Shown here: one piece after another, positions 35,459 to 44,912 of the stretch | Numbering within the stretch: the stretch's first letter is position 1 | Layout of the letters: every line of letters starts with the position of its first letter | Assembly: GCF_040645195.1 (NCBI RefSeq) | Contig: NZ_JBEYXW010000026.1 | Location: 28,208-92,207 of the forward strand | Source: Prauserella_A sp040645195 | GTDB lineage: Bacteria; Actinomycetota; Actinomycetes; Mycobacteriales; Pseudonocardiaceae | Reading direction: 5' to 3' | DNA: 64,000 bases | Position numbers and translations under genes: made by a program | Notes under the pieces: generated by a model | What the model was told of the DNA's origin: nothing | Database searches by the model: none | What the model saw: the letters and a program-made list of their open reading frames with translations, nothing else

Positions 35459-37077
35459 CGCTCACCGCCGAGAACTGGCAGACCGAGGCCGCGCTGCGCA
35501 TGCTGCGCAACAACCTGGACCCGGCCGTCGCCGAACGGCCGCAGGACCTGGTCGTGTACGGCGGCACCGGCAAGGCAGCCCGCGACTGGCCCAGCTACCA
35601 CGCAATCGAGCGCTGCCTCGCCACACTGGCCGCCGATGAGACGCTGCTCGTGCAGTCCGGCAAGCCGGTCGGCGTGCTGCGTACGCATGAGTGGGCACCC
35701 CGCGTGCTCATCGCCAACTCCAACCTCGTCGGCGACTGGGCGAACTGGCCGGAGTTCCGCAGGCTGGAGTCGCTCGGGCTCACCATGTACGGCCAGATGA
35801 CCGCCGGTTCCTGGATCTACATCGGCACACAGGGCATCCTCCAGGGCACCTACGAGACTTTCGCCGAGGTGGCACGGAAACGCTTCGGCGGCACACTGGC
35901 CGGCACTCTCACCGTCACCGCCGGGCTCGGCGGGATGGGTGGTGCGCAACCGCTTGCCGTCACCATGAACGGCGGTGTCGCGCTGGTCGTCGAATGCGAC
36001 CCCCGGCGCGCGCAACGTCGCCTGGAGACCCGTTACCTCGATGAGCTGGCGTCCGATGTGGACGATGCGATCGCGCGTGTCGTTGCCGCGAGGGCGCGGC
36101 GTGAGGCCCTGTCGGTCGGGGTGATCGGCAACGCCGCCGAGGTACTGCCCGAGCTGCTGCGACGCGGACTCGAGGTGGACATCGTCACCGACCAGACCTC
36201 CGCGCACGATCCGCTCGCCTACCTGCCGATCGGCGTCGACGTCGAGGACTGGCACGACTACGCAGCGCGGAAACCCGACGAGTTCACCGACCGTTCGCGT
36301 GCTTCGATGGCCGAACACGTCGAGGCAATGCTCGGCTTCCTCGACGCAGGCGCCGAGGTCTTCGACTACGGCAACTCGCTGCGCAGCGAAGCCAAGCTGG
36401 GTGGCTGTGCGCGGGCGTTCGACTACCCGGGCTTCGTGCCCGCCTACATCCGGCCGCTGTTCTGCGCGGGCAAGGGGCCGTTCCGCTGGGCGGCGCTGTC
36501 CGGGGACCCCGCCGATATCGCGGCGACCGACCGCGCCATCCTCGAACTGTTTCCGGATAACGAGTCGCTGGCCCGCTGGATCCGCCTCGCGGGCGAGCGG
36601 GTGGCGTTCCAGGGTCTGCCCGCCCGCATCTGCTGGCTCGGCTACGGCGAGCGGCACCTCGCGGGGCTGCGGTTCAACGAGATGGTCGCCAGTGGTGAGC
36701 TGAAGGCGCCGATCGTCATCGGCAGGGACCATCTCGACGCCGGCAGCGTCGCGTCCCCGTACCGGGAGACGGAGGGCATGGCCGACGGCTCCGACGCGAT
36801 CGCCGACTGGCCCCTGCTCAACGCGCTCGTGAACACCGCCTCCGGTGCGACCTGGGTGTCGATCCATCACGGTGGCGGCGTCGGTATGGGGCGATCCATC
36901 CACGCCGGGCAGGTCTGCGTGGCAGATGGCACTGTGCTGGCGGCACAGAAGATCGAGCGCGTGCTGACGAACGATCCGGCAATGGGAGTCCTCCGGCACG
37001 CCGACGCCGGCTACCCGCGCGCCGCGGAGGTCGCCGCCGACACTGGCCTGCGCATCCCGATGCGGAACGACACATGA
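35455..37077 (+). CDS. hutU: Urocanate hydratase
   Basis: The second step of histidine degradation: urocanate to imidazolonepropionate, with bound NAD. It is 540 residues, typical length. Conserved features are VYGGTGKAARDW, TAGLGGMGGAQPLA (NAD-binding region), FDYGNSLR, and the C-terminal SIHHGGGVGMGRSIHAG. The Cys in RPLFCAGKGPFRW is the usual active-site residue. Overlaps with both neighbours by 4 bases show a tightly coupled operon. Confidence 0.96.
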   Translation: MTLTAENWQTEAALRMLRNNLDPAVAERPQDLVVYGGTGKAARDWPSYHAIERCLATLAADETLLVQSGKPVGVLRTHEWAPRVLIANSNLVGDWANWPEFRRLESLGLTMYGQMTAGSWIYIGTQGILQGTYETFAEVARKRFGGTLAGTLTVTAGLGGMGGAQPLAVTMNGGVALVVECDPRRAQRRLETRYLDELASDVDDAIARVVAARARREALSVGVIGNAAEVLPELLRRGLEVDIVTDQTSAHDPLAYLPIGVDVEDWHDYAARKPDEFTDRSRASMAEHVEAMLGFLDAGAEVFDYGNSLRSEAKLGGCARAFDYPGFVPAYIRPLFCAGKGPFRWAALSGDPADIAATDRAILELFPDNESLARWIRLAGERVAFQGLPARICWLGYGERHLAGLRFNEMVASGELKAPIVIGRDHLDAGSVASPYRETEGMADGSDAIADWPLLNALVNTASGATWVSIHHGGGVGMGRSIHAGQVCVADGTVLAAQKIERVLTNDPAMGVLRHADAGYPRAAEVAADTGLRIPMRNDT

Positions 37078-38273
37078 CGAGCGCCCAGGTGTTGCTCGAG
37101 GAGATTGCCGACGTCGGCAGGGATCGGGTCCGCGGCGGGTACTCGCGGCACGTGTTCGACGCGGCTGAAACCGAGCTGCGCACCTGGTTCCGCGAGCGGG
37201 CGAGCGGGCTGGGCCTGCACGTCGAGGACGACCAGAACGGCAACATGTGGGCGTGGTGGACGGAGCCGGGGCCGGGCGCCGTGGTGACAGGCAGCCATCT
37301 CGACTCGGTTCCGGGTGGCGGCGCGTTCGACGGACCACTCGGCGTGGTGAGCGCCTTGTCGGCCGTGCAGGCATTGCAGGCCAAGGGATTCGCGCCCGGC
37401 AAACCGCTTGCCATCGTCGTGTTCGCGGAGGAGGAGGGCGGCCGCTTCGGGGTGCCGTGCCTCGGCTCGCGCCTGCTCACCGGCGCGCTGGAGGCAGGGA
37501 CGGCACGGGCGCTGCGCGACCCCGACGGGGTCACCTTCGCGGAGGCAGCCGCCGCGGCTGGGCTTGATCCGGACCGGCTCGGCCGTGACGACGAAGCGCT
37601 CGGCCGGATCGGGTGTTTCGTCGAGCTGCACGTCGAGCAGGGCCGAGGGCTGATCGACCTCGGCTCCCCGATCGCGGTGGGCAGCACGGTGATCGCACAC
37701 GGCCGGTGGCGTTTTTCCTTCACAGGGCAGGGAAACCACGCGGGAGCGACACTGCTCGGCGACCGCAGGGACCCGATGCTGCCCGCTGCCGAAGTGGTCG
37801 CGGCGGCTCGGCGTATCGCCCGCTCGGTACCGCAGGCGCGGGCCACCGTGGGCAGGATCGTGCCGAACCCCGGCGGCACCAACGTCATTGCGTCCACAGT
37901 GGACCTCTGGTTGGATGCCCGCGTGCCCGGCAGCGGTGTGCGAAGCCTCGTCGAGGACATCGCCGAAGCCGCGCGAGCCGCCGCGGCCGAGGAGGGCTGC
38001 GAGGTCAGGGTGACTGAGGAATCCTGTTCCGGCGACGTGGTGTTCGACTCTGGCCTGCGGGACGAGCTAGCTACGTTGCTCGGCGGCGTGCCCGCGTTGC
38101 CGACAGGTGCGGGGCACGACGCGGCGATCCTCGCCGGACACGTGCCGACGGCCATGCTGTACGTGCGCAACCCCACCGGTATCAGTCACGCACCGGAGGA
38201 GTTCGCCGAACCGGCCGATGTGGACGGCGGCGCGGCCGCGCTGGTTACCGTGCTGGAGCAGCTGTGCCGGTGA
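37074..38273 (+). CDS. M20 family amidohydrolase (candidate N-formylglutamate hydrolase)
   Basis: A 399-residue enzyme of the allantoate/carbamoyl-amino-acid amidohydrolase group. Metal ligands are visible: His and Asp in TGSHLDSVPGGG and FDGPLG, a Glu pair in VFAEEEGGRF, His in ELHVEQG, and His in ISHAPEEF. The dimerisation insert carries GNHAGAT. It is locked between hutU and hutF by overlapping starts and stops, so it should act on a histidine-pathway intermediate. HutF makes N-formylglutamate and no HutG gene is present in the operon, so deformylation to glutamate is the likely role. It could otherwise be an allantoate amidohydrolase. Confidence 0.82.
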   Translation: MTSAQVLLEEIADVGRDRVRGGYSRHVFDAAETELRTWFRERASGLGLHVEDDQNGNMWAWWTEPGPGAVVTGSHLDSVPGGGAFDGPLGVVSALSAVQALQAKGFAPGKPLAIVVFAEEEGGRFGVPCLGSRLLTGALEAGTARALRDPDGVTFAEAAAAAGLDPDRLGRDDEALGRIGCFVELHVEQGRGLIDLGSPIAVGSTVIAHGRWRFSFTGQGNHAGATLLGDRRDPMLPAAEVVAAARRIARSVPQARATVGRIVPNPGGTNVIASTVDLWLDARVPGSGVRSLVEDIAEAARAAAAEEGCEVRVTEESCSGDVVFDSGLRDELATLLGGVPALPTGAGHDAAILAGHVPTAMLYVRNPTGISHAPEEFAEPADVDGGAAALVTVLEQLCR

Positions 38274-39568
38274 CGTACTGGTGCGAGTACGCGTGGCTCC
38301 CGGCCGGTGTGGCGAGCGGGGTCCGGATCGACGTCACGGACGGGCACATCAGCGCGGTCGTCACCGGGCAGCCGCGCAACGGGACTGTCCTGACTGGACT
38401 GACGGTGCCCGGATTCGCCAATGTGCACTCGCATGCCTTCCATCGTGCGCTGCGCGGGCGCACGCACGCCGACCGCGGGACGTTCTGGACCTGGCGTGAG
38501 CTGATGTACCGGCTCGCGGCCCGGCTCGATCCGGATTCCTACTACAGCCTCGCCCGTGGCGTGTATGCGGAGATGGTGCTCGCCGGATACACGAGCGTGG
38601 GGGAGTTCCATTACCTGCACCATGCGCCCGGCGGGCGGCGTTATGCCGATCCGAACGCGATGAGCGCGGTGCTGGTGGCTGCGGCGCAGGACGCGGGAAT
38701 CCGGTTGTGCCTGCTCGACACCTGTTACCTCACCGGTGGGTTCGAGCGTTCGGTCGAGGGACCCCAGCTGCGTTTCGGTGACGGCACGGTGCACGCGTGG
38801 GCCGAGCGGGTCAGCGCGTTGCGCCCCGAGAGCGAGCACGTGGTGGTGGGTGCCGCCGTGCACTCGGTGCGTGCGGTCCCACCGGAGGCGCTGCCGGTGG
38901 TGGCGGACTGGGCACATGGCAGGCCACTGCACGTCCATCTCTCCGAGCAGCGCACGGAGAACGAGGACTGCCAGCGGGTACACGGCCGCACGCCCACCGC
39001 GGTCCTCGCAGACGGCGGCGTGCTCGGCCCGCGCACCGTCGCCGTGCACGCCACTCACCTCAGCGGAAACGACATGTCGACCTTGAGTCGGTGTGGTGTG
39101 CGTGCCTGTTTCTGCCCCACCACCGAACGCGACCTCGGTGACGGCATCGGGCCCGGACGCGCGCTGCTGGATGCGGGGGTCGCGCTGTGCCTCGGCAGCG
39201 ACAGCCACGCCGTGATCGATCCCTTCGAGGAGACGCGGGCGCTGGAGCTCAACGAACGGCTGGCGAGCCAGGCACGCGGACGGTTCACCGGCGCCGAACT
39301 GCTGGCGGCCGCGACCGCCCATGATGCGCTGGGATTCGCCGACGTCGGCCGGATCGCACCGGGCGCCGCGGCCGACCTGGTGACCGTCGCCCTCGACTCC
39401 GTCCGCACCGCTGGCGCCGAGCCGGACGGCGTGTTCTTCGCCGCGAGCGCGGCGGACGTCACCGAGGTGCTGGTGGCAGGCAGGCGGGTCGTGCACGATG
39501 GCGTTCACAGCACCGTCCCACGGCCGGCCGCGCTACTCGCCGAGGAGGTCGAACGCCTGTGCCGATGA
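38264..39568 (+). CDS. hutF: Formimidoylglutamate deiminase
   Basis: Deiminates N-formimidoyl-glutamate to N-formylglutamate and ammonia. It is a zinc-dependent amidohydrolase of 434 residues. The first metal motif is NVHSHAFHR, with later ligands in LHVHLSEQ and VHATHLS, and the catalytic Asp in LGSDSHA. The start is either the GTG at 38264 or the GTG at 38270, which overlaps the upstream stop (GTGA) and may be preferred. Its presence rather than formiminoglutamase defines the route through formylglutamate. Confidence 0.92.
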   Translation: MPVTYWCEYAWLPAGVASGVRIDVTDGHISAVVTGQPRNGTVLTGLTVPGFANVHSHAFHRALRGRTHADRGTFWTWRELMYRLAARLDPDSYYSLARGVYAEMVLAGYTSVGEFHYLHHAPGGRRYADPNAMSAVLVAAAQDAGIRLCLLDTCYLTGGFERSVEGPQLRFGDGTVHAWAERVSALRPESEHVVVGAAVHSVRAVPPEALPVVADWAHGRPLHVHLSEQRTENEDCQRVHGRTPTAVLADGGVLGPRTVAVHATHLSGNDMSTLSRCGVRACFCPTTERDLGDGIGPGRALLDAGVALCLGSDSHAVIDPFEETRALELNERLASQARGRFTGAELLAAATAHDALGFADVGRIAPGAAADLVTVALDSVRTAGAEPDGVFFAASAADVTEVLVAGRRVVHDGVHSTVPRPAALLAEEVERLCR

Positions 39569-40725
39569 GGTCCACGCTCGTGACCGGGATCGGTGAGCTC
39601 ACCACGAACGACCCCGGGCTCGGCGTCCTGCACGACGCGGCGGTGGTGGTCGAGGGCGAGCACATCGCGTGGATCGGCCCGGCCGCGCTGGCGCCAATTG
39701 CCGACCAGGCCGTCGACGCCGCAGGACGCGCCGCACTGCCAGGCTGGGTCGACAGCCACACCCACCTGGTGTTCGCGGGCGACCGCACGGCCGAGTTCGA
39801 GGCGCGGATGGCCGGAAAGCCGTACCGCGCGGGCGGAATCGCCGTCACCGTCGAGGCCACCAGGAAGGCCACCGACACCGAACTCGCGGCCAACCTCGCA
39901 CGGCATGTGTCCGAGGCGATCCGTCAGGGCACCACCTGCGTGGAGACCAAGACCGGGTACGGGCTCGACGTCGAACACGAGGAACGTTCCGCGCGGATTG
40001 CCGCCGCGGTGGCCGACGAGGTGACCTTCCTCGGCGCACACATCGTCCCACCCGGGACGGACGCGGAGTCCTATGTGGAGCTGGTGTGCGGGCCGATGCT
40101 GGACGCGGTCGCAGCCCACGTGCGGTGGGCCGACGTGTTCTGCGAGGAGGGCGCTTTCGACCGCGACCAGTCCGAACGGGTGCTGCTGGCCGCGGCCGCG
40201 CGCGGCCTTGGCCTGCGCGTGCACGGTAACCAGCTCGGTCCCGGCCCCGGCGTTCAGCTCGCGGTGCGGCACGGCGCGGCCAGTGTCGACCACTGCACAT
40301 ATCTGTCCAATGAGGACGTCGAGGCGCTCGCCGCCTCGGGCACGGTGGCGACGCTGCTGCCCGCGTGCGACCTGTCGACCCGGCAGCCGCTCGCGCCCGC
40401 GCGACGGCTCCTCGATGCCGGGGCCACCATCGCACTGGCCACCAACGCCAATCCCGGCAGCTCCTATACGACCTCGATGGCGTTCTGCGTGGCAACGGCC
40501 GTGCTCCAAATGGGACTGTCGGTGGCCGAGGCCGTGTACGCCGCCACGGCCGGTGGTGCCAGGGCGCTGCGCCGTGACACCGGGGACGGCGCCGTCGGCG
40601 TCGTCAGGGTCGGTGCGCGCGCCGACTTGCAGGTGCTCGACGCGCCCTCGGTCACGCACCTGGCCTACCGGCCCGGCGTGCCGCTGACCTGGGCCGTCTG
40701 GCGGCGTGGGCGCCGCGTGGTCTGA
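39559..40725 (+). CDS. hutI: Imidazolonepropionase
   Basis: Hydrolyses imidazolonepropionate to formimidoylglutamate, the step before HutF. The 388-residue length is normal. The metal site is in WVDSHTHLVFAGDR; substrate-binding segments are TTCVETKTGYG, VHGNQLGPGPG, and the Asn-rich ATNANPGSSYT. The start may be the GTG at 39559 or the ATG at 39565 that overlaps the hutF stop. It is the last gene of the operon. Confidence 0.95.
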   Translation: MPMRSTLVTGIGELTTNDPGLGVLHDAAVVVEGEHIAWIGPAALAPIADQAVDAAGRAALPGWVDSHTHLVFAGDRTAEFEARMAGKPYRAGGIAVTVEATRKATDTELAANLARHVSEAIRQGTTCVETKTGYGLDVEHEERSARIAAAVADEVTFLGAHIVPPGTDAESYVELVCGPMLDAVAAHVRWADVFCEEGAFDRDQSERVLLAAAARGLGLRVHGNQLGPGPGVQLAVRHGAASVDHCTYLSNEDVEALAASGTVATLLPACDLSTRQPLAPARRLLDAGATIALATNANPGSSYTTSMAFCVATAVLQMGLSVAEAVYAATAGGARALRRDTGDGAVGVVRVGARADLQVLDAPSVTHLAYRPGVPLTWAVWRRGRRVV

Positions 40726-40760
40726 GCGCTCAGCCCCATCCAGACACTACTGTGCGGGAC

Positions 40761-41486
40761 ATGGCATCAGAGATCGATTCTTCGACGATCAAGGTCGGCG
40801 ACCTGGGCGCGTACCTTTCCCGGCCGAAGACCGGCGGGACGAGCGGCATGCTCCTGCTGCCGATGATCACCGGCATCGGTGCACAGGTCCGTGAGTTCGC
40901 CGACGACATCGCCCGCTCCGGGATGACAGCGCTGAGCTGGGACCCCTGGCACGGACCGAGCCTCGACGACACACCGCGGGAGCGGCTGGCCGAACTGATG
41001 GCACAGCTCGACGACGAGGTGTGTCTTGACGAGATGCGCAGGCTCCTCGACCACCAGTTCGGCGAGCTCGGACTGACGAAGGTCGGTGTGATCGGCTGGT
41101 GCCTCGGCGGGCGGTTCGCGCTGCTGCTGGGCGCGCGGGACGAGCGGCTCGCGAATGTCGTCGCCTACCACCCGACTGTGCCCGGCGCACCCGCGCCCAA
41201 CCACACCGTCGACGCCGTCGAGCACGCCGCCCGCATCAGCGCGCCGGCCATGATGCTGTACCCCGGCGCCGACACGCTCGTTCCGCACGAGAGTTTTGCC
41301 CGGCTGCAGACAGCGCTGCAGTCCCGGGAGTCCGCCGCGAGCATCGTGCACGTCTATCCGGGGGCCGAGCACGGGTTCACCGACCGCAGCAGGCACGGCA
41401 ACGAGGTCAACGCCGACGCCTACGCCGTGTCCTGGCCGCAGGTGCTGGCGTTCTGCCAGGCCACCACCGGCGGCGGCGAGCGGTAG
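40761..41486 (+). CDS. Dienelactone hydrolase family protein
   Basis: A 241-residue alpha/beta hydrolase. The nucleophile elbow is GWCLGG with Cys as nucleophile, characteristic of dienelactone hydrolases; the catalytic Asp lies in LYPGADTLVP and His in PGAEHGFTDRS. It starts at the ATG at 40761 (a GTG at 40752 also fits). There is no aromatic degradation cluster around it, so the substrate is uncertain. Confidence 0.88.
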   Translation: MASEIDSSTIKVGDLGAYLSRPKTGGTSGMLLLPMITGIGAQVREFADDIARSGMTALSWDPWHGPSLDDTPRERLAELMAQLDDEVCLDEMRRLLDHQFGELGLTKVGVIGWCLGGRFALLLGARDERLANVVAYHPTVPGAPAPNHTVDAVEHAARISAPAMMLYPGADTLVPHESFARLQTALQSRESAASIVHVYPGAEHGFTDRSRHGNEVNADAYAVSWPQVLAFCQATTGGGER

Positions 41487-41510
41487 GCGCTCATCGGGCA
41501 CAATGCGGGC

Positions 41511-42305
41511 ATGATCAGCGAGACGCTGCCGAGCCGGCGACGAGCGACCATTCTGGACATCGCGATGCTCCTGCTCGCGGTCGTTTCCGTGGCGCTGCTG
41601 AGCTATCTCGTGTTCTTCGAGCACACGCCGCGGACCGCGCAGGTGGTGTTCGTCATCGACACCGTGATCTGCGGCGTCTTCGCGCTGGAGTTCCTGTGGC
41701 GCTGGCGCGCCGCCGGCTGGGAGCGGCGGTTCCCGCTGCGCGGCTGGTACGAGATCCTCGGCATGATCCCGATCGCGCATCCCGCGCTGCGTAGTTTCCG
41801 CTTGCTGCGCATTGTCGTGGTACTCGTGCGGCTGGTGCGCACAGCGGACCGGGCGTTCGGCGAGCGGTTCACCGAGCGGCTCGTGGAGCGGTACTCTCGC
41901 CCGATCGTGTTGGCCATCAAGAAACCCGTCACGATCGCTGTGCTCGACGAGGTGGTGAAGGTGGTGGAAACCGGGAACTACCCGGAAAACCTCGCCCGTT
42001 CACTGGCCCAGCACAAGGACATGCTGCGGGAGATCGTCACCGAGAAGCTCAAGAACGATCCGCAGGCAGGCCGGCTCTCGCGACTGCCCTTCCACGACGA
42101 GATCGTGAACTCCGTTGTGGACACGACGATCCGGGTGATCCTGGACGTGCTCGCCGACGAGCGCATCGACCGTTTCTTCGCCGAGGTGGTGCGGGAGAAC
42201 CGCGAGCAGATCCGCGAGGCCGTCCAACTCGGACTGCACGAGGAGGACGACGAGGAGCTGGCCAGCCAACTGCCGACCAAGCCACAGCGCCAGCTCTACA
42301 GCTAG
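41511..42305 (+). CDS. Voltage-sensor-like membrane protein
   Basis: A 264-residue protein. Three hydrophobic segments occur in the first 90 residues, followed by an Arg-rich helix RSFRLLRIVVVLVRLVR with charges every three residues, like an S4 segment. The long C-terminal half is soluble and charged and ends in acidic runs (EEDDEE). No pore signature such as GYG is seen. The layout matches actinobacterial proteins annotated as ion transporters, but channel activity is not shown. Confidence 0.65.
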   Translation: MISETLPSRRRATILDIAMLLLAVVSVALLSYLVFFEHTPRTAQVVFVIDTVICGVFALEFLWRWRAAGWERRFPLRGWYEILGMIPIAHPALRSFRLLRIVVVLVRLVRTADRAFGERFTERLVERYSRPIVLAIKKPVTIAVLDEVVKVVETGNYPENLARSLAQHKDMLREIVTEKLKNDPQAGRLSRLPFHDEIVNSVVDTTIRVILDVLADERIDRFFAEVVRENREQIREAVQLGLHEEDDEELASQLPTKPQRQLYS

Positions 42306-42306
42306 C

Positions 42307-42411
42307 GCGAGTCCCCCGCTCCAGCCCGCGAGTCCCCCGCTCCAGCCCGCGAGTCCCCCGCTCCAGCCCGCGAGTTGCCCGCTCAGGCGCGCGAGTTGCC
42401 CGCTCAGCGCG
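42307..42411. repeat. Five 21-bp tandem repeats
   Basis: Three identical units (42307, 42328 and 42349) are followed by two variants (42370 and 42391) that differ mainly in the middle (GTTGCCC for GTCCCCC). The last unit runs into the stop codon of hrpB (42404). The stretch fills the gap between two convergent genes. Confidence 0.85.
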
Positions 42412-44809
42412 GTCGGCGGGTGCCGCGCATCGGCTCGGCGGTCAGCGGATCCTCCGGCCACGGATGCTTGGGATACCGCCCGCGCAACTCGGCCCGCACC
42501 GCCTGGTACCCGTTGCGCCAGAACGACTCCAGGTCCGCCGTCACCGCGGCCGGCCTACCCGCGGGCGACAGCAGGTGCAGCACCACGGGCACGCGCCCGC
42601 CCGCGATCCGCGGTGTCGCCAGCCAGCCGAACGTCTCCTGCAGTTTCACCGCCAGCACCGGCTCGTCGCCGGAGTAGTCGACGCGGATGCGGGAACCGGT
42701 CGGGACTTCCAGCCGGTCGGGTGCGAGCTCGTCGAACCGGCTCGCCTCCGGCCACGGCAGCAGCCTGCGCAGGGCCGCTCCGGTGTCGATGCGGCCGAGG
42801 TCCGTGCGGCGGCGCACTGCGGCGAGCTCCAGCCAGTCGTCTGCGCGCGCCAGCAGTGCCTCGTCGGTCACCTCCGGCCACGGCGCCCCGGCCTCCCGGT
42901 GCAGGAACGCCAGCCGCTGCCGAAGCCGGACCGCCTCGGCAGGCCACGGGAGCAGGCCGAGCCCTTCCCGGCGCAGCCCGTCGAGCACGGCGGCTCGCAG
43001 CCGCACCGGATCAGGGTCGCGTAATGGCCGCTCGCTGAGCGTGATCGCGCCGAGCCTGCGCACGGAGTGGCTGACGACGTCACCGGCGGCCCAGGCGATC
43101 TCGTCGGCCTCGGCCACCAGGTTCGCCGCGAACCGCGTCGCGAGCCCCTCGTCGGCGCGTGCGGCCAGCCGGATCACGCCGTGCGCGCGTCCCGGCACGC
43201 GGGTCGCTTCTGCCACCGCCAGCCATTCGCTGTCGCCCAGCCCGCTGCCCGGCGGTAGCTCCGCGGCGGTGCCGCCTGCCATCAGGTAGACCGGCGAGCC
43301 CGCACGGCGGCGCCGGGCGAGCCGTTCCGGATGCGCCAAAGCCACCACAGCTGCCGGGTCGGGTGCGCCGCCACCCTCGCCGGCCACCATCCCGGCGAGC
43401 CTGCGCACCTCGCGGCGCCAGCGCGCGCCGTCTGCCGCATCGCGCCGCCTGCGCAGCTCGGCGTCGATGTCGGTGAGCTGCCCGCCCTCGTCGAGCAGCG
43501 CCACGACCTCGGCTGCGACATGCGCACCGACTTCGGCGGCGCCGTCGAGAAGTGCGCGGGCCAGCCGCGGGTGCAGACCGAGCCTGGCCATCCGCCTGCC
43601 CCGGTCGGTGACGGTGCCGTCACCGTCGACCGCGCCCAGCGTGCGCAGCAGCTGCTGACCGGCTGCGAGCGCGCCCTCCGGCGGCGGGTCCCACCAGGTC
43701 AGCCCGCGACCGTCCGGTGTGGACCAGCACGCCAGCTCCAGTGCCAGCCGGGACAGCTCGGCGGTGCGAATCTCCGGCTCGGGGTAGGCGGGCAGGCCGC
43801 CGTGCTCGTGCGCGGGCCAGCATCTGTAGGCGGTGCCGGGGCCCTGCCGCCCGGCCCGCCCGGCTCGTTGCTCGGCCACGGCCGCCGACACCCGCACGGT
43901 GACCAGGCCGGGCAAGCCGCGCCGGTGGTCGACGTGCGGGACGCGGGCCAACCCCGAGTCGACCACCGCCCGCACACCCGGCACGGTCAGGCTCGACTCG
44001 GCGACCGCCGTCGCCAGCACGACGCGTCGGCGTGGCCCCTCGGCCAGCGCGGCGTCCTGCCGTGCCGCGGACAGCCTGCCGTGCAGCGCGAGCACGTCCA
44101 CTCCTGGCACATCCAGCAGGCCGGTGACCCTGGCGATCTCCTTGGCGCCAGGAAGGAACACGAGCACATCACCGTCCGTTTCGGACAGTGCCTTGTGTAC
44201 GGTGCGGGTCACGCAGGCCTCGATCCGCTCGCCTCGCACTGGCGGTGAGTGCACGACCTCGACCGGGTACGTCCTGGCGTGCGCGGTGATGACCGGCGCG
44301 CCACCGAGCAGTGCGGCGAGCCGGTCGCCGGCCACGGTCGCCGATGTCGCGAGCAGCCGCAGGTCATCCCGCAGCCCGGCGCGCACGTCCAGCAGCAGTG
44401 CGAGGAGCAGATCGGCGTCCAGATGCCGTTCGTGACACTCGTCCAGCAATACCGCGCCCACTCCCGCGAGTTCGGGATCACCCTGCAGCCTGCGCACCAG
44501 GAGCCCGGTGGTGACCACCTCGATGCGGGTGCGCGCCGAGGTGCGTCGCTCACCGCGCACCGCATACCCGACGGTCTCGCCCACCGGTTCACCGAGCAGC
44601 GCCGCCATCCGGCTTGCCGCGGCACGCGCCGCCAGCCGGCGCGGCTCCGCCACGACGATCCGGCCTGGTACGGATTCCGCGAGCGCGAGCGGCACCAGCG
44701 TGGTCTTGCCGGTGCCAGGGGGCGCGACGAGCACCGCGGCGCCGGACTCATCAAGCCTCGCGCACAGCTCACCGAGCACGGTGCGTACAGGCAGATCCGG
44801 CAGGTTCAC
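42404..44809 (-). CDS. hrpB: ATP-dependent RNA helicase HrpB
   Basis: An 801-residue DEAH-box helicase of the HrpB family. Motif I is APPGTGKTTLVP, motif II is LLDECHERHLDADL, and motif VI is VAEQRAGRAGRQGPG. The helicase-associated C-terminal domain and HrpB_C region (LHLLSPAGRPAAVTADLESFW) are complete. The start is taken as the GTG at 44809 (VNLPDLPV); a GTG at 44836 in frame is possible. The role in bacteria is poorly known. It is divergent from the DsbA-like gene. Confidence 0.92.
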   Translation of the reverse strand: MNLPDLPVRTVLGELCARLDESGAAVLVAPPGTGKTTLVPLALAESVPGRIVVAEPRRLAARAAASRMAALLGEPVGETVGYAVRGERRTSARTRIEVVTTGLLVRRLQGDPELAGVGAVLLDECHERHLDADLLLALLLDVRAGLRDDLRLLATSATVAGDRLAALLGGAPVITAHARTYPVEVVHSPPVRGERIEACVTRTVHKALSETDGDVLVFLPGAKEIARVTGLLDVPGVDVLALHGRLSAARQDAALAEGPRRRVVLATAVAESSLTVPGVRAVVDSGLARVPHVDHRRGLPGLVTVRVSAAVAEQRAGRAGRQGPGTAYRCWPAHEHGGLPAYPEPEIRTAELSRLALELACWSTPDGRGLTWWDPPPEGALAAGQQLLRTLGAVDGDGTVTDRGRRMARLGLHPRLARALLDGAAEVGAHVAAEVVALLDEGGQLTDIDAELRRRRDAADGARWRREVRRLAGMVAGEGGGAPDPAAVVALAHPERLARRRRAGSPVYLMAGGTAAELPPGSGLGDSEWLAVAEATRVPGRAHGVIRLAARADEGLATRFAANLVAEADEIAWAAGDVVSHSVRRLGAITLSERPLRDPDPVRLRAAVLDGLRREGLGLLPWPAEAVRLRQRLAFLHREAGAPWPEVTDEALLARADDWLELAAVRRRTDLGRIDTGAALRRLLPWPEASRFDELAPDRLEVPTGSRIRVDYSGDEPVLAVKLQETFGWLATPRIAGGRVPVVLHLLSPAGRPAAVTADLESFWRNGYQAVRAELRGRYPKHPWPEDPLTAEPMRGTRRPR

Positions 44810-44912
44810 CGCTCGGTGACCAGTCGCGCGACCCACATAGCCGCCTCTCCTCACAGCGTTCTCAGCCTGGGTAACTAGCCTAGATGGGGTAAAAGCAGGA
44901 GGAAGGAAGCCA

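Noticed and set aside
42307..42411. A CRISPR array
   Set aside because: The 21-bp units are directly abutting with no spacers, and there are no cas genes in the window.
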